From: Apus apus
Lineage: Eukaryota; Chordata; Aves; Apodiformes; Apodidae
Length of the DNA: 64,000 nucleotides
Assembly: GCF_020740795.1 (NCBI RefSeq)
Contig: NC_067285.1
Coordinates: 96,245,152-96,309,151, forward strand
Direction: 5' to 3'
Of the stretch, positions 61,701 through 64,000 are shown piece by piece. The translations under genes and the position numbers were made by a program. The notes under the pieces were generated by a model that was not told the DNA's origin, searched no databases, and saw nothing but the letters and a program-made list of their open reading frames with translations. Position 1 is the first letter of the stretch, and every line of letters starts with the position of its first letter.

Positions 61701-62776
61701 AAATGCAGGACTGTGATATATCACACAAAGACAATGGAAACAGAAAAATAGAAACAAAGAGGAAAGACAAATGTACCCACTAGAGCACTAAAGTTACAGA
61801 ATGCCTAGAGATGAGGAACAGCTAATTTAGGACAAAATGGGCTATAATTTGGAGAAAATGTCTAAGTCTTATTTATAATTTACAGTTAATATGTATAAAT
61901 ACTCTGCATTTATCAAACTAAAGTTCCGTGATGAAGCTTGCTGCTCTCCTGGACTTCTTTTTATACAGAGATAACCAGAGGCATTTATTAAACTTGATAA
62001 TCTTACATTCAAAGAGAGCTCCTGCTGGGTTTAGATGTGGCCCATGTTTCTTCCTATATATGCCATTAATTAAGGAGCTGGAACAGTGGCAAGGTTGAGG
62101 GGACCCACTCAAAGGGATGTGAAGTTGTTGAAGGAGGATCTCTAAGCCATTTTAGAAAACAGAATGACACTGTGCCTAGATGCCAAATCACAAACAAATC
62201 TTAACAGTAAGGAAATTGCGGTAAGGAATGAGGCACGCATATTTTAATGTGTTGTTTTGTACTGTTTGTTGTGTTATTTAAAACAAAGAGTAATTGTGGG
62301 TTAAGCTGCTCAAATACTCCAATCAATTACACTGGGACTCTGCCTGGAAAACTATGTCCCAGGAGCACTCGCTGAGTTAGGGGTACAACAACAAAGTCCC
62401 TCAAAGTAGACCTGGCCCATGGGGATGTACCATGCAGTGGCTCTGCCTGCAGGGCTGTGGAGGGTACAGCTGGAGCAGAGGCATCTGACAGGGTATGGAG
62501 CACTGTGTGAGTAGTGTGCTTGGGTTTCAGTGTTGATGGAGAAGGGTCTGCACTAGCAAGGAGAAAAGCAGACAGATCAAGTAATGGGTTGTTACATTAT
62601 TTACACTTCCGTGAACTGAGTGACACTAGAGACCTGTGCCCAAAGTGGGCAGTGTTCCAGTATCACGTTTTGAGAAGATGGCTTTCTACCTCTTTGTCAT
62701 CCTGCTGTGTCTTACTTTACACATAAGATATGTGTTCCTAATTTGCAGGGGTATTGTTATGTACAAATATTATCTA
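58721..62776. other. Intergenic, no gene seen
   Basis: AT-rich with purine-rich patches (59520-59640, 60420-60540) and a 29-bp tandem duplication near 60152. No gene signal. Confidence 0.5.
60152..60206. repeat. Two-unit tandem repeat (about 29 bp)
   Basis: ACTGTTGATTAAATCTCC is followed 29 bases later by ACTGTTGGTTAAATCTCC. It is a simple local duplication with a few differences. Confidence 0.85.
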
Positions 62777-63392
62777 CAGTGGATGAATAACTGGACATGA
62801 CCCAGCAATGTGTGCTTGCAGCCCAGAAAGCCAATCATATCCTGGGCTGCATCAAAAGAAGGATGACCCCTTCTACTCCACCCTCCTAAGACCCTGCCTT
62901 GAGTAGTGTGTCCAGCTCTGGGCCACCCTCAACCTAAGAAGGACGTGGAGCTGTTGAAGTGAGTCCAGAGGAGGGCCATGAAAATTATTAGGGGGCTAGA
63001 ACACTGCTTCTGTTAAGAAAGACTAAGTGTGTTGGGGTGTTCATTCAGAAGGGAGACCTTATTGCAGCCTTTCAGCATATAAAGAGGGGCTTACATGAAA
63101 GACTTTTCCCCAAGGCCTGCAGTGACAAGGGGCAATAGTTTCAAACTAGCAGAGGGCAGATTTACATTGGACTTAAGTAAGAAATTTTTTACAATGAGGA
63201 TGGTGAGACACTGGCACAGGTTGCCCATTGAAGTTGTGGCTGCCCCCTCCCTGGAAGTTTGGGGCTCCCCAGGTTTGGGGCTTTGAGCTACCTGGTCCAG
63301 CTGAAGATGTCCCTGCCCCTGGCATAGGGGTTGGACTGAATGGTCTTCAAAGGTCCCTTCTACACCAAACCATTCTGGGGTTCTGTATTATA
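62777..63392 (+). mobile_element. CR1 LINE fragment, sense
   Basis: GACCCAGCAATGTGTGCTTG, a GGGCTGCATCAAAAG block, GTGTCCAGCTCTGGGCC, GTGAGACACTGGCACAGG and a GGTCCCTTCTACACC block are sense CR1 blocks covering the end of ORF2 and the 3' end. A translated remnant at 63095-63286 keeps the KKFFTMRMVRHWHRLP end-of-ORF2 motif. Its tail, ATTCTGGGGTTCTG, is degraded. Confidence 0.9.
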
Positions 63393-63479
63393 AAGTCTCT
63401 ATGGCAGCACAGTATCCTGGTGCCCACCAGCTCATTGACTGCTCTGCAGAGATGTCTGGCTGCTCGGTGCCTGGGACGG

Positions 63480-63826
63480 CAGCAGAGCTCTGCTGTTACT
63501 TAGGACTATATAACGAGAGAAGAACTCTTCTCTGGGCACCGCATCTCAGACGCTTCTGTACAGGCGAAGGCAGGTGTCTGTGGCGTGACCCCTGCGGGAC
63601 CGGCCCTCCTGCCCGGGCACCGCGGCCCTGCCCGACTCCGCTGGTGCCTGGAGGTGCGGAGGTCCGGGCAGGCCGCGGCCCAGGCCCCGCAGGCCCGTGC
63701 CCGGGAAGGCACTGGGCGGCCCGGCCGGCAGGCGAGAGGCGGCCGCAGGCCCCGCCTCTCCCCGCAGGTTCCTCGGCGGAGGGCGAGGGCGGGCGGAGCC
63801 GCTGGCTGCCGCGGCCCGCCGGAGCC
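63480..63826 (+). promoter_or_regulatory. CpG-island promoter and 5' UTR of the CCDC149-like gene
   Basis: GC and CpG density rise sharply from about 63580 to the window end. No TATA box is evident. ORFs that run antisense through the island (63496-63838) are composition artefacts. Confidence 0.6.
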
Positions 63827-63874
63827 ATGAGCTCCCACCGCAGCGAGAGCGACTGGCAGGGGCTGGTGAGCGAG
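63827..63874 (+). CDS. CCDC149: First coding exon, probable CCDC149 (coiled-coil protein), partial
   Basis: An ATG in GGAGCCATGA context opens 16 codons, MSSHRSESDWQGLVSE, then a GTGAGG donor at 63875 (phase 0). A second possible donor, GTGAGC, lies at 63866. The DWQGLVSE motif is what I recall for the N-terminus of the long vertebrate CCDC149 isoform. Location supports it: in mammals CCDC149 is the next gene downstream of LGI2 and on the same strand. CCDC149 is a poorly characterised coiled-coil protein. The remaining exons lie beyond the window. Identification rests on a short peptide plus synteny. Confidence 0.7.
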
Positions 63875-64000
63875 GTGAGGCGGCGGGGCGGGAGCAGCCC
63901 CCGGCCGGGGCCCCTGCCCCTCCCGGCGCGGCCTGCAGGCTGGCGCGGGTGCTTCGGGGTCGCCCGGGGAGACGGGCGGGCCAGCCCTGCCGCCGCGCCC
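63875..64000 (+). other. Start of intron 1 of the CCDC149-like gene
   Basis: GC-rich CpG-island sequence following the GTGAGG donor, running off the window end. Confidence 0.65.

Noticed and set aside
63496-63838. Two antisense ORFs of 110 codons at the right edge
   Set aside because: Same composition artefact in the CCDC149-side CpG island; no start or splice context.
1-64000. CRISPR arrays, bacterial operons, riboswitches, rRNA genes
   Set aside because: None present. The window is vertebrate nuclear DNA and the repeats are LINE, LTR and simple repeats.

Overview
The window is vertebrate nuclear DNA, almost certainly from a bird. It has split genes with short introns and GT-AG splice sites. 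Interspersed repeats are mostly CR1 LINEs, whose 3' ends carry ATTCTRTG-type octamers, plus ERVL-like LTRs that open with TGTGCTGG or TGTCCTGG. Two CpG-rich first exons are present. The species is not determined.

The only complete gene is LGI2 (leucine-rich repeat LGI family member 2), on the + strand from 17972 to 34741. It has eight coding exons and I predict 543 residues. Order: signal peptide and LRR N-cap (exon 1, GC-rich), four 72-bp phase-2 LRR exons (2-5), LRR C-cap (exon 6), then the EPTP beta-propeller (exons 7 and 8). A 3' UTR of about 2.8 kb runs to an AATAAA at 37502 followed by a GT-rich element. At the right edge, 63827-63874, the first coding exon of a second + strand gene lies in a CpG island. 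Its 16 residues and the position downstream of LGI2 fit CCDC149 (human order SEPSECS-LGI2-CCDC149, one strand); the rest lies outside the window.

Layout: 1-14062 is intergenic with a roughly 1 kb ERVL-type solo LTR (2474-3489) and one CR1. 14063-17750 is a CR1 cluster, including a + strand CR1 nested inside an older - strand CR1, ending about 220 bp before the LGI2 start codon. 17755-37530 is LGI2. 37550-63400 is intergenic, with CR1 pieces near 41.9, 48.3, 55.7 and 62.8 kb, a decayed CR1-type reverse transcriptase relic near 53.4-53.8 kb, and an old ERVL LTR with the start of its internal region at 57.4-58.7 kb. 63480-64000 is the CCDC149 CpG island.

The most interesting observation is in LGI2 intron 6. 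A 132-bp open segment (26669-26800), flanked by an AG acceptor and a GT donor, has the same phase (1-1) as its neighbours. It would insert 44 residues with a strongly hydrophobic helix between the LRR and EPTP domains, or, if it reads through, end the protein after a membrane-spanning tail. No new defence, mobile or regulatory system was found.
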